A DNA stretch of 64,000 nt from JBFWVD01 sp050246915 (GTDB lineage Bacteria > Actinomycetota > Acidimicrobiia > Acidimicrobiales > Ilumatobacteraceae): contig JBFWVD010000001.1 in the NCBI GenBank assembly GCA_050246915.1, positions 101,435 to 165,434 on the forward strand, read 5' to 3'. Below, in pieces: positions 1-12,441 of the stretch. A program made the translations under genes and the position numbers. Position 1 is the stretch's first letter. Every line of letters begins with the position of its first letter. Below the pieces are notes generated by a model. It was not told the origin of the DNA and made no database searches. It saw only the letters and a program-made list of their open reading frames with translations.

Positions 1-87
1 CGGTCGCGACAACCAGCCACTGGCCCGGAGCGACCCCAACGTGGTCGGAAGACTGGCGGCGGCTCGAGATGGCGTCGTTGCGGTCAT
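1..87 (-). CDS. N-terminus of a Mg-chelatase-like AAA ATPase (partial)
   Basis: An open frame begins at ATG 87 on the minus strand and runs off the window edge after 29 codons. Residues 14-25 read roughly P-T-T-L-G-S-L-R-A-S-G-W. This resembles the N-terminal 'TLGxLRASG' segment of the magnesium-chelatase/MoxR-type AAA ATPases common in actinobacteria, which usually sit beside VWA-domain genes. No catalytic part is visible. The gene is divergent from the glycosidase-like gene at 210. Identification rests on one short motif, so it is tentative. Confidence 0.45.
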   Translation of the reverse strand, partial: MTATTPSRAAASLPTTLGSLRASGWLSRP

Positions 88-209
88 GTGCGGAAACTAC
101 CGGCCCTCGCACGGTTCGTTCGCCGCGAGGCCCACATCGCGGTCGCGTTCGTTGCCGTTGGCGACTGGCGGGCGCAAGCAGCTCGGCGGACCTCCGGTAC
201 GGTGCGAGC

Positions 210-2327
210 GTGGAGCTGTCCGGGACCTGGCGTGCGGCGATAGCCGACGAGGAGCTCCGGCGCGTCGCGTTCGATCACGACCACGACGACTCGACGTGGG
301 ATCTCGTCAACGTTCCCGGGCACTGGCAGCTGCACCCCTCGCTGGCCGACAACAACAGCCCCGTGCTCTACCGAACCCGGTTCGAGCATCGCCCGCCCAG
401 CGAAGGCGAACGTTGGTGGCTCACGCTCGACGGCGTCTGTTACCAAGGGGACGTCTGGCTCGACGGCGCCTATGTGGGTGACACCGAGGGCTACTTCTTC
501 CCGCACAGCTTCGAGGTGACCGACGCTCTGGCAGCGCGCGGCGATCACACCCTGGCGGTCGAGGTGACCTGCGCTCCGACGAAGGATCCCAAGGCCAAGC
601 GCAACATCACCGGTTCGCTCCAGCACAGCGACACCATCGACCCCTCATGGAACCCCGGCGGCCTGTGGCGACCGGTTCGCCTCGAACGCAGCGGTCCGGT
701 GCGCATCGGTCGGCTCCGCGCGGTGTGCAGCGAAGCGGACTCCGCCCGAGCGGTGGTGGCCTTGCGAGCCGAACTGCTGGTCGACCAGCCCGTGCAAGCG
801 ACGGTCAGAACCCGGCTCGACCGCCACACCGAGAAGGTGACCGAGCATCCGCTGGCGGCCGGCTCCAACCGCGTCGAATGGACGATGGTGGTCGACCAGC
901 CACAGCTGTGGTGGCCGTGGAGCCTCGGCGAGCAGATCCTCCAACAGCTCGAGGTGTCGGTCGAGATCAACGGAGTCGTCTCCGACATGCGAACGGTTCG
1001 CATCGGGTTGCGTCAGGTGTCGATGCGCAACTGGATCTTCACCGTCAACGGTGAGCGGCTCTTCCTCAAAGGTGTCCAACTCGGCCCGACCTCGCTCGAT
1101 CTGGCCAACGTCAGCGCAGCGAGCCTGCGACGCGACGTGCAGTTGGCCCGCGAGGCCGGACTCGACATGATCCGCGTGCATGCTCACGTGAGCCGCAGCG
1201 AGCTCTACGACGCCGCTGACGAGCTCGGGATGTTGGTGTGGCAGGACTTCCCGTTGCAGTGGCGATATGCACGCACGATCCGCAAGCAGGCCACCCGCCA
1301 AGCGCGCGAGTTGGTGGATCTGCTCGGGCATCATCCGTCGATCGCGCTGTGGTGCGGCCATGACGCACCCGTCCCGGTCGATGGCCTCCCCGATCCCGAC
1401 GTCCACGTCGCCACGCTCACCACCCGCTATGCGCTCGGTCAGCAGCTGCCCACCTGGAACAAGACCCGACTCGACGCGTCGGTGAAGCGAGCTTTGGACC
1501 GTGCCGACCAGAGCCGGCCCGTCATCGCCCACTCGGGGGTGCTGCCGCACTTCCCGCAGCTCGACGGCACCGATTCGCATCTGTGGTTCGGCTGGTACCA
1601 CGGCGATGAGCGAGATCTGTCCGGTGCGCTGCGGATGATGCCTCGGCTCGGGCGCTTCGTGACCGGGTTCGGCAGCCAATCGATTCCCCCGAGCACCGAC
1701 TTCATCGATGCATCGCAGTGGCCGGAGCTGAACTGGGACGAGTTGGAAGCCCATCATGGGTTACAGCGCGCCCTGCTCGAACGCCGCGTGCCGACCCAGG
1801 GCCACCCGGACTTCGCGTCCTGGGCCGAGGCGACCCGGGCCTATCAAGCCGAGGTGGTCCGCCGGCAGATCGAGACGTTGCGCAGGCTCAAATACCGCCC
1901 CGGTGGCGGATTCGCCTACGCGCTGTTGGCCGATGCCCATCCCTCGGTGAGCTGGTCGTTGCTCGACGATCGACGTGTCGCCAAACCGGCGTATCACGCG
2001 CTCGTCGAAGCGTGTCGCCCCCTGCTGGTCGTGGCCGATCGGCTGCCCGCGGCCGTGCGACCCAACGATCCGCTCGCCCTGGATGTGCATCTCGTGAGCG
2101 ATCTGCGCATCCCGCTCGAGCACGTCCGGGTCTCGGCGACCCTCAGTTGGACCGGGGGCGATCACTCCTGGGCGTGGGAGGGCGACGTGCCCGCCGACAG
2201 CTGCCGGCGCATCGGAACGATCTCGGTCGTCGTGCCAGAAGCCTACGGCCCCATGCGTCTCGACCTCGCGGTGGTGGCCGCCGATCACGTGGCATCCAAT
2301 CGCTACGACACGGTGATCCGCCCCTGA
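210..2327 (+). CDS. Glycoside hydrolase family 2-type protein, catalytic glutamates missing
   Basis: This 705-residue protein has the family 2 layout: sugar-binding jelly roll (about 1-155, with NPGGLWRPV near 148-156), an immunoglobulin-like domain (about 165-265) and a TIM barrel (about 280-600). GTG 210 is preferred because the sugar-binding domain begins there, whereas upstream codons encode Arg-rich non-family sequence. Beta-mannosidase/galactosidase relatives carry a W-x-x-N-N-E acid/base motif; here residues 381-386 read WCGHDA, with Ala where Glu belongs. The nucleophile motif (S-E-F/Y-G) reads T-G-F-G at 485-488, with Gly in place of Glu. The fold therefore seems kept but retaining-glycosidase chemistry should be lost, suggesting a binding or regulatory protein. 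The gene lies immediately upstream of sdhA but is probably a separate unit. Confidence 0.8.
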   Translation: MELSGTWRAAIADEELRRVAFDHDHDDSTWDLVNVPGHWQLHPSLADNNSPVLYRTRFEHRPPSEGERWWLTLDGVCYQGDVWLDGAYVGDTEGYFFPHSFEVTDALAARGDHTLAVEVTCAPTKDPKAKRNITGSLQHSDTIDPSWNPGGLWRPVRLERSGPVRIGRLRAVCSEADSARAVVALRAELLVDQPVQATVRTRLDRHTEKVTEHPLAAGSNRVEWTMVVDQPQLWWPWSLGEQILQQLEVSVEINGVVSDMRTVRIGLRQVSMRNWIFTVNGERLFLKGVQLGPTSLDLANVSAASLRRDVQLAREAGLDMIRVHAHVSRSELYDAADELGMLVWQDFPLQWRYARTIRKQATRQARELVDLLGHHPSIALWCGHDAPVPVDGLPDPDVHVATLTTRYALGQQLPTWNKTRLDASVKRALDRADQSRPVIAHSGVLPHFPQLDGTDSHLWFGWYHGDERDLSGALRMMPRLGRFVTGFGSQSIPPSTDFIDASQWPELNWDELEAHHGLQRALLERRVPTQGHPDFASWAEATRAYQAEVVRRQIETLRRLKYRPGGGFAYALLADAHPSVSWSLLDDRRVAKPAYHALVEACRPLLVVADRLPAAVRPNDPLALDVHLVSDLRIPLEHVRVSATLSWTGGDHSWAWEGDVPADSCRRIGTISVVVPEAYGPMRLDLAVVAADHVASNRYDTVIRP

Positions 2328-2361
2328 TCGAGGGCCGATGGGCCCGTCTCACGATTGGAGG

Positions 2362-2385
2362 CCCGGTGAGTTACAACTCACCGGG
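2362..2385. promoter_or_regulatory. Perfect 11-bp inverted repeat upstream of sdhA
   Basis: The arms CCCGGTGAGTT and AACTCACCGGG are separated by only AC. The element ends 22 bp before the sdhA GTG. The tight spacing and position suggest a dimeric repressor operator or mRNA 5' element controlling sdhAB. As RNA it could also form a hairpin that ends the upstream gene, but no T-run follows. The binding factor is unknown. Confidence 0.55.
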
Positions 2386-2407
2386 GCCGAGGTGGCACGC
2401 TTGCAGC

Positions 2408-4159
2408 GTGAAGATCCACAACCACAGCTATGACGCCGTGATCGTCGGGGCGGGCGGGGCCGGGCTCCGCGCTGCCATCGAGGTTGCCGGCAAGTGCCGT
2501 ACCGCCGTCATCACCAAGCTGTACCCGACCCGGTCCCATACCGGCGCGGCCCAAGGCGGCGTGTGCGCCGCGTTGGCCAACGTCGAGGAGGACTCGTGGG
2601 AGTGGCACACCTTCGACACCGTCAAAGGCGGTGACTACCTGGTCGACCAGAGCGCGGCCGAGATCATGTGCAAAGAGGCGATCGACGCCATCATCGAGCT
2701 CGAGCACTTCGGTCTCCCGTTCAACCGGACGCCCGAGGGACGCATCGACCAGCGACGCTTCGGCGGTCACACCCGTAACCACGGTGAGGCACCGGTTCGT
2801 CGGGCCTGCTATTCGGCCGACCGCACCGGGCACATGATCCTGCAGACCCTGTTCCAGCAGTGCGTCGCCCGGGACGTGAACTTCTTCAACGAGTACCAGG
2901 TCCTCGACGTGGTGTTCTCGGGCGAGGGCCGCGACCGCAAGGTCGCTGCTGCCGTTGCCTACGAGCTGGCCACCGGTGATCTGCACGTGTTCCGCACCAA
3001 GGCGATCCTGTTCGCCTCGGGTGGCTTCGGGAAGATGTTCAAGATCTCCTCGAACGCCCACTCCCTCACCGGTGATGGCCCCGGCCTGCTGTTCCGCCGT
3101 GGTCTCCCGCTCGAGGACATGGAGATGTACCAGTTCCATCCGACGGGCATCCACAAGCTCGGCATCTTGCTGTCGGAGGCCGCTCGCGGCGAGGGCGGCA
3201 TCTTGCGCAACGCCAGCGGTGAGCGCTTCATGGAGCGTTACGCCCCCACGGTGAAGGACCTCGCGCCGCGCGACATGGTGAGCCGGGCCGAGCTGCAGGA
3301 GATCCGCGAAGGGCGCGGCTGCGGCCCCGACAAGGACCACATCGTCCTCGACCTCACCCACCTCCCGCCGGAGCAGATCGACGAGAAGCTGCCCGACATC
3401 ACCGAGTTCGTACGCACGTACCTCGGTATCGAGCCCAAGACCACACCCATCCCGATCCAGCCCACGGCTCATTACGCCATGGGTGGCATCCCCACCAATG
3501 TCAACGGTGAGGCCATCTGGGGTCCCGACGGTCAGGTCATCCCGGGGCTCTACGCCGCTGGGGAATGCGCATGCGTGAGCGTGCACGGCGCCAACCGCCT
3601 CGGTACCAACTCCCTGCTCGACCTGGTCGTGTTCGGAAAGCGCGGTGGCCGCTCGGTCGCCGAGTGGGTGGCGACGCAGGACATGCCCGAAGTGCCTGCG
3701 GGCGCCGTCGATTTCGTGAAGGGCGAGATCGACCGCATGAAGGCCGGCACCGGCACGGAGAACGTCGCCGAGCTGCGGGCCATCTTGCAGGAAGAGATGA
3801 TGGACAAAGCCTCGGTGTTCCGCGACGAGGAGTCCCTCAGCTCGGTGCTCGGCACCATCGGTGAGCTGCGCAAGCGCTACGCCAACGTGTCCATCCAGGA
3901 CAAGGGCAACATCTTCAACTACGACCTCACCGAGGCGCTCGAGCTGGGCTACCTGCTCGAGATGGCCGAGTGCCTGGTCACCTCGGCACGGGCTCGTGTC
4001 GAAAGCCGCGGCGCTCACATGCGTGAGGACCATCCCCTGCGAGACGATGCGAACTGGATGAAGCACACCTTCGCCTATCGCAACGACGACGGAACCATCC
4101 GCTTGGAGTATCGAGCTGTCGAGGGCGACAAGTACGTCCCGATGGAGAGGAAGTACTGA
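2408..4159 (+). CDS. sdhA: Succinate dehydrogenase flavoprotein subunit
   Basis: This 583-residue subunit oxidises succinate to fumarate with covalently bound FAD in the TCA cycle/respiratory complex II. The N-terminal FAD-binding Rossmann motif V-G-A-G-G-A-G-L-R-A is at about 13-22. It is followed by the SHTGAAQGG segment, whose His is the usual FAD-attachment site. The substrate/active-site block HPTGI and the late GANRLGTNSLLDLVVFG block are intact. GTG 2408 is chosen because the conserved N-terminus starts just after it. The stop is one base before the sdhB ATG, so the two are cotranscribed. No sdhC/sdhD anchor genes lie next to the pair, unlike the common actinobacterial sdhCDAB order. 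Confidence 0.96.
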   Translation: MKIHNHSYDAVIVGAGGAGLRAAIEVAGKCRTAVITKLYPTRSHTGAAQGGVCAALANVEEDSWEWHTFDTVKGGDYLVDQSAAEIMCKEAIDAIIELEHFGLPFNRTPEGRIDQRRFGGHTRNHGEAPVRRACYSADRTGHMILQTLFQQCVARDVNFFNEYQVLDVVFSGEGRDRKVAAAVAYELATGDLHVFRTKAILFASGGFGKMFKISSNAHSLTGDGPGLLFRRGLPLEDMEMYQFHPTGIHKLGILLSEAARGEGGILRNASGERFMERYAPTVKDLAPRDMVSRAELQEIREGRGCGPDKDHIVLDLTHLPPEQIDEKLPDITEFVRTYLGIEPKTTPIPIQPTAHYAMGGIPTNVNGEAIWGPDGQVIPGLYAAGECACVSVHGANRLGTNSLLDLVVFGKRGGRSVAEWVATQDMPEVPAGAVDFVKGEIDRMKAGTGTENVAELRAILQEEMMDKASVFRDEESLSSVLGTIGELRKRYANVSIQDKGNIFNYDLTEALELGYLLEMAECLVTSARARVESRGAHMREDHPLRDDANWMKHTFAYRNDDGTIRLEYRAVEGDKYVPMERKY

Positions 4160-4160
4160 G

Positions 4161-4910
4161 ATGACCACGGCGACGCTCGACGCCCCGAAGGCCGGCCGGC
4201 TCACCGGCAAGGTCACCGTCACCTTGAAGGTGAAGCGCTACAACCCCGAGATCGACACCAAGCCCCATTGGGACACGTTCAAGGTGGAGCTCGACGCCAA
4301 GGACCGCGTGCTCGACGCGCTGAACCTGGCCAAGTGGCATCAGGACGGAACGCTCACGTTCCGACGTTCGTGCGCCCACGCGGTGTGCGGCTCCGACGCC
4401 ATGGTGATCAACGGCAAGAACGACCTGGCCTGCCGTCTCCTCATCGAGAACGTCGGTCTCGACATCACCTTGGAGCCGATCCGTGGCTTGCCGGTGATCA
4501 AGGACCTCGTCGTGGACATGGAGCCGTTCTTCGCCCAGTACCGCGCCGTGCTCCCCTACCTCATCAACGGCAACGATCCCGGCTACACCGAGCGGTATCA
4601 GTCGTCAGAGGATCGTGAGCGCTTCGACGACACGACCAAGTGCATCTTGTGCGCATGCTGCACCACGAGCTGCCCGGTCTACTGGGGCAACTCCAGCTAC
4701 GTCGGGCCCGCCGCCATCGTGAACGCCCATCGGTTCATCTTCGACTCACGCGACGAGGCGGGCACTCAACGGCTCGAGATCCTCAACGACAAGTCGGGCG
4801 TGTTCCGCTGCCGCACGGCGTTCAACTGCACCGATGCCTGCCCGCGCGACATCAAGGTGACGCAGGCCATCGAAGAAGTGAAGCGCGCGATCCTGTTCGA
4901 CCGCGTCTGA
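4161..4910 (+). CDS. sdhB: Succinate dehydrogenase iron-sulfur subunit
   Basis: This 249-residue protein passes electrons from the flavoprotein to the quinone site through three Fe-S centres. The [2Fe-2S] motif is visible as C-A-H-A-V-C-G-S-D followed by a later LAC. Asp replaces the third Cys, as in the E. coli enzyme, so this is not a defect. The [4Fe-4S] ligands are in CILCACCTTSCP and the [3Fe-4S] region in FRCRTAFNCTDACP. It starts two bases after the sdhA stop codon. Confidence 0.96.
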   Translation: MTTATLDAPKAGRLTGKVTVTLKVKRYNPEIDTKPHWDTFKVELDAKDRVLDALNLAKWHQDGTLTFRRSCAHAVCGSDAMVINGKNDLACRLLIENVGLDITLEPIRGLPVIKDLVVDMEPFFAQYRAVLPYLINGNDPGYTERYQSSEDRERFDDTTKCILCACCTTSCPVYWGNSSYVGPAAIVNAHRFIFDSRDEAGTQRLEILNDKSGVFRCRTAFNCTDACPRDIKVTQAIEEVKRAILFDRV

Positions 4911-4958
4911 CACTCGAGGCCCACTGCGTCAACGCAAGTTGACCAGCAAGGAACAGGG

Positions 4959-4988
4959 ACGACCCCGTCGCTCACGCGGCGGGGTCGT
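4959..4988. terminator. Hairpin between convergent sdhB and MshEN gene
   Basis: Arms ACGACCCCG and CGGGGTCGT enclose a 12-nt loop. The hairpin lies about 50 bp after sdhB and overlaps the last codons of the convergent gene. No clear T-run follows, so termination is inferred from the stem and its position. Confidence 0.45.
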
Positions 4989-5358
4989 TGCGTTCTGCAC
5001 GTTGGTGTTCGAGCACGCCGAACAACTTGACCGGCGTGATGAACCCCATCTCGATGAGCACCTCGCCGAGCATGCGGCCGGTCATCTTGGACCGAGCAAG
5101 TCCTTGCCCCACTTGGCCTGGCGTCACCAGCTTCCGTCGGATCAGGAGCTCCCCGAGCCGATCACCGGAGCTGGCCACCTTGGCCACCTCGGCGGCCGCC
5201 ATGACCACCGGCCCGAGCGGAGCCCACCCCATCTCGATGAAGATCTCCCCGATCGGTCGGTGATGGCGGTCCTGCAGCACCAATGCGTCGGCCAGCTGCT
5301 TTTCGGTGATGTGCCCGCGCTCGAGCAACACCTCACCAATCCGTCTGGGGCGTGACAC
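4972..5358 (-). CDS. Stand-alone tandem MshEN-like (GspE N-terminal) protein
   Basis: This is a 128-residue protein. GTG 5358 is chosen because a strong GAGGAGG Shine-Dalgarno lies a few bases upstream and the conserved repeat starts right after. Four repeats of the form (I/L)-G-E-(V/I/L)-(L/F)-(I/L) are seen. The first reads RIGEVLLERGHIT followed by a helix ending in ALVLQ; a later one starts RLGELLIRRKLVT. This is the pattern of MshEN/T2SS_E_N domains, which in type II secretion and type IV pilus ATPases can bind c-di-GMP. No ATPase domain follows, so the protein may be a free c-di-GMP receptor or adaptor. Family membership is fairly secure; ligand binding is inference. Confidence 0.7.
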   Translation of the reverse strand: MSRPRRIGEVLLERGHITEKQLADALVLQDRHHRPIGEIFIEMGWAPLGPVVMAAAEVAKVASSGDRLGELLIRRKLVTPGQVGQGLARSKMTGRMLGEVLIEMGFITPVKLFGVLEHQRAERNDPAA

Positions 5359-5516
5359 ATCGACCTCCTCGGCAAAAACGACGTCGGTGAGGCCATCGGC
5401 CGCACGAGCCCGATCGTCAAGCCGATGCGGGACCGATGACCACAAATGGGGCAATGGCCGAGAATCGAAGGCCATTGGCCTCATGGCCTCCTCACACCGA
5501 GGAGCACAATCACGAC

Positions 5517-5705
5517 ATGATCATCGAACTCGACACCGACCAGATTGCGCTGCTGCGCGAGCTGCTCGATCACGAATACCGCAATCTCAAGTACGAGATC
5601 GCCGACACCGACTCCAGTGAGTTCCGCGCCGCACTCAAGGCGAGGCGCGAGGTGCTTCGTTCCGTGCTCGACCTGACCGGCGGACCGCTACCAGATCAGA
5701 GTTGA
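5517..5705 (+). CDS. Small uncharacterised acidic protein, 62 residues
   Basis: ATG 5517 opens a frame rich in Leu, Glu and Arg, predicted mostly helical, with the core LDTDQIALLRELLDHEYR. A GGAG lies about 13 bp upstream, somewhat far. Codon use fits the genome. Its size and helical heptad character resemble small conserved actinobacterial proteins of unknown function. An upstream in-frame start at 5436 is possible but adds unconserved-looking sequence. Confidence 0.6.
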   Translation: MIIELDTDQIALLRELLDHEYRNLKYEIADTDSSEFRAALKARREVLRSVLDLTGGPLPDQS

Positions 5706-5743
5706 AGCGACCTTTGATTCGGCCGCCACGGCCGCGGCATCGG

Positions 5744-7864
<2,121 letters not shown>

Positions 7865-7980
7865 CGTTCCTCCGAAGGAAACTCACCCAATCACATCACG
7901 CGGGGCTGCGAGACGGCGGCGAGCGTACCGATGACCGCTCTGCGCGTGCGAATCGCAAAAGACCTGGTGAAAGGGGGCTC

Positions 7981-8014
7981 GTACATCACTCGATCGTTAC
8001 ATGTACATCACTCG
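7981..8014. repeat. 12-bp direct repeat, 22-bp period, between the pyrophosphatase genes
   Basis: GTACATCACTCG occurs at 7981-7992 and again at 8003-8014. The 22-bp period is about two helical turns, so a dimeric or tandem activator could bind one face of the DNA. The repeats lie 83-116 bp upstream of the GTG at 8097. A possible -10-like TATCTA is at 8037-8042. The region is AT-richer than its surroundings. A regulatory role is inferred. Confidence 0.5.
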
Positions 8015-8096
8015 TTTTTTCCCACCATCTGACTGGTATCTAGAGTCCACGAGCCGACTCGGTCGACAAAAGCCGCAGATCACCAGGGGGACCTAC

Positions 8097-10418
<2,322 letters not shown>

Positions 10419-10455
10419 TCGACACGATCAGCACCACACGCTCCATCCGCTCGAC

Positions 10456-10491
10456 ACAGAGGGGCCGCCGGTTCGCCGGCGGCCCCTCTGT
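10456..10491. terminator. Strong terminator hairpin after the second pyrophosphatase gene
   Basis: A perfect 16-bp stem begins ACAGAGGGGCCGCCGG and closes over a TTCG tetraloop, followed by a short T-containing tract (TCGTTCTC). It starts 38 bp after the stop codon of the upstream gene. Confidence 0.85.
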
Positions 10492-10529
10492 CGTTCTCGG
10501 ACCGATCCCGTCACGTAGCTTGGGCAACC

Positions 10530-11168
10530 GTGCTGTCCACCATCGTCGCTGCCGGCGGGTTCCTCGATCCCGAGACCCTCATCGAAAAAGGCGGCCTGGC
10601 GCTGCTCGCCGCGATCATCTTCGCTGAATCGGGATTGTTGATCGGCTTCTTCCTGCCCGGCGACTCGCTGTTGTTCATCGCCGGCTTCCTCACTTCCGAC
10701 GCCGGAGACCACAAGCTCCCCGCGCTCCCCATCGTCTTGGTGGTGACGTTCGCCGCCGCGTTCCTCGGCGACCAGGTGGGCTACGTGTTCGGCAAGAAGG
10801 TCGGGCCGTCGCTGTTCACCCGTCCCAAGTCCCGCCTGTTCAAACCCGACCACGTGGCCAAGGCGCAGCACTTCTTCGACAAGCACGGGGCCAAGACGAT
10901 CGTCATGGCGCGCTTCGTCCCCATCGTGCGCACGTTCGCTCCGATCGTGGCCGGCGTGGGCAAGATGCACTACCGCACGTTCGTGATGTTCAATGTGATC
11001 GGCGCGCTGCTGTGGGCCGTGGGCCTCACCACACTGGGGCACTTCCTCGGCGAGGTCGACTTCATCAAGGACAACATCGAGATCGCCGTGATCGGCATCG
11101 TCGCCATCAGCTTGTTGCCGGTGGCCTTCGAGTTCTATCGCCATCGTCGGGCGGGAAAAGCGGCCTGA
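10530..11168 (+). CDS. DedA-family membrane protein
   Basis: This 212-residue multi-span inner-membrane protein belongs to the DedA/SNARE-associated (VTT) family, members of which act in lipid carrier flipping and membrane homeostasis. Visible family marks are F-L-P-G-D-S near 48-53, GDQVGYVFGKKVG, and the signature RFVPIVRTFAPIVAGVGKM. A re-entrant plus several transmembrane helices are predicted, with a basic tail. Start is GTG 10530. Its last 62 bp overlap the 3' end of the convergent gene at 11107. Confidence 0.88.
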   Translation: MLSTIVAAGGFLDPETLIEKGGLALLAAIIFAESGLLIGFFLPGDSLLFIAGFLTSDAGDHKLPALPIVLVVTFAAAFLGDQVGYVFGKKVGPSLFTRPKSRLFKPDHVAKAQHFFDKHGAKTIVMARFVPIVRTFAPIVAGVGKMHYRTFVMFNVIGALLWAVGLTTLGHFLGEVDFIKDNIEIAVIGIVAISLLPVAFEFYRHRRAGKAA

Positions 11169-11880
11169 GCCACGACCGCCATCGGTCGGGCGTCAGGTCG
11201 TGTTCGAGCGCCAACACCTCGTCGTCGGTTTCGATCCGAATCGGCGCCCGTCGACATCCTTCGGTGGTACCGCCATGAGGTCGACGCGCGAAGTCTCCCG
11301 TTGGGGCCCAACTGTGGTGACCCCATCGATGCCACCATCGCCCGTCTGCCGTGATGTCCAAGCGCTCGTCAGCCACGAGCACCTCACCGTGCACCACGGC
11401 AGCAATCTCGTACCCGTCGCCTGATCCGATGAGCTCGGGATCGGCGGTCGCTTCCCATTCCAGGTCCACTCCGAACGGCGTCAACGTTCCCCGGGCATCG
11501 CCGAGGGCTGACTCGGGGTCGTCGAGGGCCACCGCGAAGGCCTCGTTCCCGATGGTCCAGCGTCGCATCGGCTCCTCGCAGATGTGATCGGCCCAGAGGC
11601 CCTCAGAACGGATCTCCAGCGTTCGGGTACCGAAGGGCACATGCAGATCGCTGAGCGTCACGAGCGGCCGTCCAGGGCCCACCAGAGCCGACCAGTACCA
11701 AGCACGTCGTTGGGTGGGCAGCAACGTGAGCGCCACGTAGCCGCCGACTCCAGAGCCCTCGACTCGACCCCGTGCGCTGTGGTGTCCCTGGGGGCAGTGG
11801 AACTCGAAGCACCAGGTCTCGCTCCACCATCGGTCGCCGCCTGGACGATGTCGTCGTTCGTCGACCCCCGTCGGGTTCAC
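11107..11880 (-). CDS. Uncharacterised protein with paired 'WSETW…HHSW' segments
   Basis: This 257-residue protein has an N-terminal WWSETWCFEF block, then GGYVALTLLP and AWYWSALVG, a central LEIRSEGLWADHICEEP block, and a late RWWHRWGHHSW segment. These repeated aromatic strands look like a two-lobed lipocalin/AttH-like beta barrel found in many actinobacterial hypothetical proteins (DUF7064-like by memory). No enzymatic motif is recognised. The start is GTG 11880. The 3' end overlaps the convergent DedA gene. Confidence 0.6.
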   Translation of the reverse strand: MNPTGVDERRHRPGGDRWWSETWCFEFHCPQGHHSARGRVEGSGVGGYVALTLLPTQRRAWYWSALVGPGRPLVTLSDLHVPFGTRTLEIRSEGLWADHICEEPMRRWTIGNEAFAVALDDPESALGDARGTLTPFGVDLEWEATADPELIGSGDGYEIAAVVHGEVLVADERLDITADGRWWHRWGHHSWAPTGDFARRPHGGTTEGCRRAPIRIETDDEVLALEHDLTPDRWRSWLRPLFPPDDGDRTRRPPATS

Positions 11881-11898
11881 GTCGGGTTCAGTTCGCTT

Positions 11899-12420
11899 TC
11901 AGGTCGGGCGGTCGAGCGCCGGTCGATGACCGATGCCGACGTCGAGCACGATCGTGCCGGCCAGGCGGTCGTGCAGTCCTTGTCGCCGTGGATCGATGGC
12001 CACGATGCCGACGACGACGAGGTAGAGCAGCGGCCCGATGACCGGGATGGCGATGGTCGCGTTGGGTACGAGCCAACGTCCGAACGATCGGACGAAGCCG
12101 ACCGGCTCCGACGACCCGTCGACGCGTTCCACCTTCAGTCCCAACATGAGTTTGCCGAACGTGCGACCGGACAACGCGACCGGCACCACCTCATAGAGGG
12201 CGGAGAGCACCAAGAACGTGAGACGCAACGAGCCGCCGGAGGACTTGGACGCGTCGAACAAGTTGGCGTCACCGGAGTCGTCGAGGCGATGGACGATCTC
12301 GACGTAGACGAACGCCATCATGAACGCGAGCACCGTCACGTCCACGGTGCGCGCCAGCAGGCGATAGCCCCGGGGCGCCAGCCGCTGCCGAGAAGCGTTG
12401 CCGGCGTCGATGTGATCCAC
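11899..12420 (-). CDS. RDD-family membrane protein
   Basis: This 173-residue protein has the RDD pattern: RGYRLLARTVDVTVL near the N-terminus, RTFGKLMLGLKV after the second helix, and a C-terminal DPRRQGLHDRLAGTIVL. Three or more membrane helices are predicted. RDD proteins are of uncertain function, and some have been proposed as ion antiporters. The start is GTG 12420, 21 bp from the divergent gene at 12442, so both share a very short promoter region. Confidence 0.85.
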   Translation of the reverse strand: MDHIDAGNASRQRLAPRGYRLLARTVDVTVLAFMMAFVYVEIVHRLDDSGDANLFDASKSSGGSLRLTFLVLSALYEVVPVALSGRTFGKLMLGLKVERVDGSSEPVGFVRSFGRWLVPNATIAIPVIGPLLYLVVVGIVAIDPRRQGLHDRLAGTIVLDVGIGHRPALDRPT

Positions 12421-12441
12421 GGTCGGGCAGACTAGGCAGCG

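Noticed and set aside
2378..4222. 614-codon minus-strand frame opposite sdhA
   Set aside because: Shadow of sdhA; composition typical of antisense frames in high-GC genes.
4161..4910. Asp in place of the third [2Fe-2S] Cys in SdhB as a defect
   Set aside because: The same Asp is present in the functional E. coli subunit.
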